Source of the DNA: Verrucomicrobia bacterium UBA6775
GTDB taxonomy: Bacteria; Verrucomicrobiota; Verrucomicrobiia; Limisphaerales; UBA1096
NCBI GenBank assembly: GCA_002453165.1
Contig: DKGH01000194.1
Coordinates: forward strand, 1 to 13,511
Reading direction: 5' to 3'
Length of the DNA: 13,511 nucleotides
A program made the position numbers and the translations under genes. Under the pieces are notes generated by a model. The model ran no database searches. It was given only the letters and a program-made list of their open reading frames with translations, and had not been told where the DNA came from. The first letter of the stretch is position 1. The number at the start of each line of letters is the position of its first letter. This document shows positions 11,961 to 13,511 of the stretch, in pieces.

Positions 11961-13097
11961 TCAACGAGTGCCTCGAAGGATGGCTCGTGTCGCCGACAGG
12001 AAGCGGGCTATCTCCTTTTCTGTTCCGATGGTGATACGCAGCCGGTCCCGGATCCCCGGCTTGTCAAACCAACGGGTCAGGATCTTTCGTTCGCGCAGTT
12101 TTTCGAACCATTCAGCAGCGGTAATGCCGCTTGGTTTTGCAAAAATAAAATTGGTTTGCGAAGGCAGTACATCAAAACCAAGCGCGGCCAACTCTTCGGT
12201 CGTCTTGCTGCGTAATTCCAAAATACGCGCAAATTGTTTTTGATAGTAGCCAAGGTCTGAAAGGGTGGCGAGTGCTGCCGCTTGGCCAAGTCCGTTGGTG
12301 TTGTAGCTGTCGCGAATCCGGTCCAGCGCGGCGATCAACGTTGGATGCCCGATGAAGTAGCCGACACGCTGGAAGCAAAGCGAGTAGGCTTTACTGAACG
12401 AGCGGGAGATGAGCACATGCGGATAGCGCTTGGCCAAGCGCAGGGCATTCTCGCGGGCAAAATCCACGTACGCCTCGTCGAGAATCAAAACTCCCTTTTG
12501 AGCCTCGCAGAGCTTGGCCAAGTCGCGGGTGAGGTAGCCGCGTCCGCTCGGTGCGTTCGGGGTCGTGACGTAGGTGAGTGCCGCGTTGAAATTCCAATTG
12601 CTTGCCTTGAGAGCATCGTTGTCCGGAAGTGAAAAGTCTCGAGGGAGTTTGACCTCATTGATTCGAGCGCCGTGAATGTTGGCAAGGATCGGATAAAGCG
12701 AGTAGCTGGGTGTGAAATATTGAATCGTCTGCCCGGTGACTTGACTGTTGGAGTTGTCACCGGGTTGCTTCGGCTCGACAAAACAGCGCGTGGCCAATGC
12801 CAGCAATTCATCTGAGCCGTTGCCGACAATGATGTTGGCCGGTTTGCAATCGTGAAAGTCTGCAAGCGCTTCCCTGAGCGGTTGGGCGGTTGGATCGGGG
12901 TAAAGACGCAACCGATCGTCCGTAGCTTTTTGGATGGCGCGCAACACCTTGGGCGAGGGGGGCGCAGGGTTTTCGTTGGTGTTGAGCTTGATCAGGCCGC
13001 GAACTTTCGGCTGTTCCCCCGGCACGTAGCCGTGGAGTTTGCGTATCAACGGGCGGACGAGAAACGCGGGGGATGGCAATTTGTGCTTGGCCGACAT
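11961..13097 (-). CDS. hisC: Histidinol-phosphate aminotransferase
   Basis: HisC is a PLP enzyme that transaminates imidazole acetol-phosphate with glutamate to give histidinol phosphate, a late step of histidine synthesis. The 378-residue fold-type I protein shows LNTNENPAPP (38-47), GNGSDELL (92-99), YFTPSYSLYP (127-136), TPNAPSG (179-185; N181), DEAYVDF (207-213; D207, Y210) and SFSKAYSL (233-240) with the PLP lysine K236. The C-terminal RLRITIG (352-358) carries the substrate-carboxylate arginine. Between CFVEP and TIQYF there is a polar stretch (about 110-123, QPGDNSNSQVTGQ) that HisC proteins I know lack, probably a surface loop. ATG13097 lies 3 bp after the hisD stop. The palindrome copy at 12427-12440 is read R-L-A-K-R, the one at 12279-12292 G-L-G-Q-A, and a core copy at 12513-12522 D-L-A-K. 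Confidence 0.95.
   Translation of the reverse strand: MSAKHKLPSPAFLVRPLIRKLHGYVPGEQPKVRGLIKLNTNENPAPPSPKVLRAIQKATDDRLRLYPDPTAQPLREALADFHDCKPANIIVGNGSDELLALATRCFVEPKQPGDNSNSQVTGQTIQYFTPSYSLYPILANIHGARINEVKLPRDFSLPDNDALKASNWNFNAALTYVTTPNAPSGRGYLTRDLAKLCEAQKGVLILDEAYVDFARENALRLAKRYPHVLISRSFSKAYSLCFQRVGYFIGHPTLIAALDRIRDSYNTNGLGQAAALATLSDLGYYQKQFARILELRSKTTEELAALGFDVLPSQTNFIFAKPSGITAAEWFEKLRERKILTRWFDKPGIRDRLRITIGTEKEIARFLSATRAILRGTR
12279..12292. repeat. Iterated palindrome, imperfect copy
   Basis: CGCTTGGCCAAG then TC instead of CG, in hisC, read G-L-G-Q-A on the minus strand. Confidence 0.7.
12427..12440. repeat. Iterated palindrome, perfect copy 7
   Basis: Perfect CGCTTGGCCAAGCG, extended to 16 bp by G12426 and C12441, in hisC, read R-L-A-K-R on the minus strand. 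Confidence 0.95.
12513..12522. repeat. Iterated palindrome core only (10 bp)
   Basis: CTTGGCCAAG without the outer CG/CG, in hisC, read D-L-A-K on the minus strand, about 75 bp from perfect copy 7. Confidence 0.55.
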
Positions 13098-13100
13098 GGT

Positions 13101-13511
13101 CTATTTTTCCAGTCGAATCTCGGCGGAACGACCGTGGGCGTCGAGCCCTTCCAGTCCGGCGAAGGTGCTGACCGTCTCGATGGAGCGAGCCAGCGCCGGC
13201 TTGGTGTATTCAACAACACTCGTGCGGCGTTGAAACATATCCACCGTCAAGCCGGGAAACGATGCCCCGGCACCACCGGTTGGCAACGTGTGGCTTGGCC
13301 CTGCCATGTAATCGCCCAGCACGGTTGGAGACCATGTGCCGACGAATATCGCGCCGGCCGTGGTGATCTGTTTCACGGCAACCTTCGGGGCCTTGAGCAT
13401 CAGTTCGCAGTGCTCCGGCGCGAGCCGGTTTGCCAGCGCGATTCCGTCCGAAATGTTTTTCACCTGAATCAACCAGCCATTTTTCTTGAGTGCCTTTTTA
13501 ATAAGATCGGC
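13101..13511 (-). CDS. hisD: Histidinol dehydrogenase, C-terminal part (cut by window edge)
   Basis: HisD is a zinc enzyme that oxidises histidinol to histidine in two NAD-dependent steps. Only the last 136 residues are inside the window; the frame is open to the edge at 13511, so the 5' part lies beyond it. Family residues visible are LAPEHCEL (the E-H pair acting in catalysis, E326-H327 in E. coli), GAIFVGTWSP, LGDYMAGPSHTLPT (aspartate zinc ligand in GDY), FQRRTSVVEY and LDAHGRSAEIRLE with the C-terminal histidine zinc ligand. The C-terminus is intact, ending in TAG. hisC follows after 3 bp, so hisD and hisC are cotranscribed with the CPBP protease and the methyltransferase. Confidence 0.95.
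   Translation of the reverse strand, partial: ADLIKKALKKNGWLIQVKNISDGIALANRLAPEHCELMLKAPKVAVKQITTAGAIFVGTWSPTVLGDYMAGPSHTLPTGGAGASFPGLTVDMFQRRTSVVEYTKPALARSIETVSTFAGLEGLDAHGRSAEIRLEK

Overview
The window reads as chromosome of a member of the Verrucomicrobiota (possibly a Pedosphaera/Limisphaera-type lineage; this is inference). The grounds are three prepilin-like proteins with the leader core FTLIELLVVIAIIAIL, two of which carry the C-terminal H-X9-DG motif typical of Verrucomicrobiota, Planctomycetota and Lentisphaerota. A Tat-exported Gfo/Idh/MocA oxidoreductase with the GLDWDNWLGP signature points the same way. Start codons mostly lack recognisable Shine-Dalgarno sequences. GC is high in most genes (58% in the stretch 4021-4080), except for 47-1320, which is clearly AT-richer (33-42% in the stretches I counted).

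Layout. 1-25: possible tail of an upstream gene. 47-1320 (+): AT-rich pair, pseudopilin 1 and a membrane-anchored four-CxxC zinc-ribbon-like protein, overlapping by ATGA. 1383-3005 (+): dapA-dapB, two consecutive steps of lysine/diaminopimelate synthesis. 3006-3221: intergenic, with a possible promoter. 3222-5178 (+): miaE (tRNA hydroxylase), then a Tat-exported Gfo/Idh/MocA oxidoreductase. 5246-7023 (+): pseudopilin 2 overlapping by ATGA with an exported ADPRibase-Mn-like metallophosphoesterase. 7020-8003 (-): accA, convergent with the phosphoesterase and overlapping it by 4 bp. 8004-8259: divergent region with a three-hairpin leader. 8260-10285 (+): an exported acidic protein of unknown function and pseudopilin 3. 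10292-13511 (-): one tight operon, hisD (cut by the window edge)-hisC-CPBP/CAAX protease-RlmI-like methyltransferase, with gaps of 1-3 bp.

The genes mix housekeeping (dapAB, accA, hisCD, miaE, rRNA methyltransferase) with envelope or secreted functions (pseudopilins, Tat oxidoreductase, exported phosphoesterase, CPBP protease). Each pseudopilin is paired with a different exported or membrane-anchored partner.

The most striking signal is a highly iterated perfect palindrome, CGCTTGGCCAAGCG. It occurs seven times exactly; its 10-bp core CTTGGCCAAG occurs thirteen times, in at least six genes and in intergenic DNA. Inside genes it is always read as L-A-K or L-G-Q, appears to replace normal family residues rather than to be inserted, and is absent from the AT-rich pair. 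This resembles in style the HIP1 palindrome of cyanobacteria, or DNA uptake sequences, but the sequence is different and I do not recognise it.
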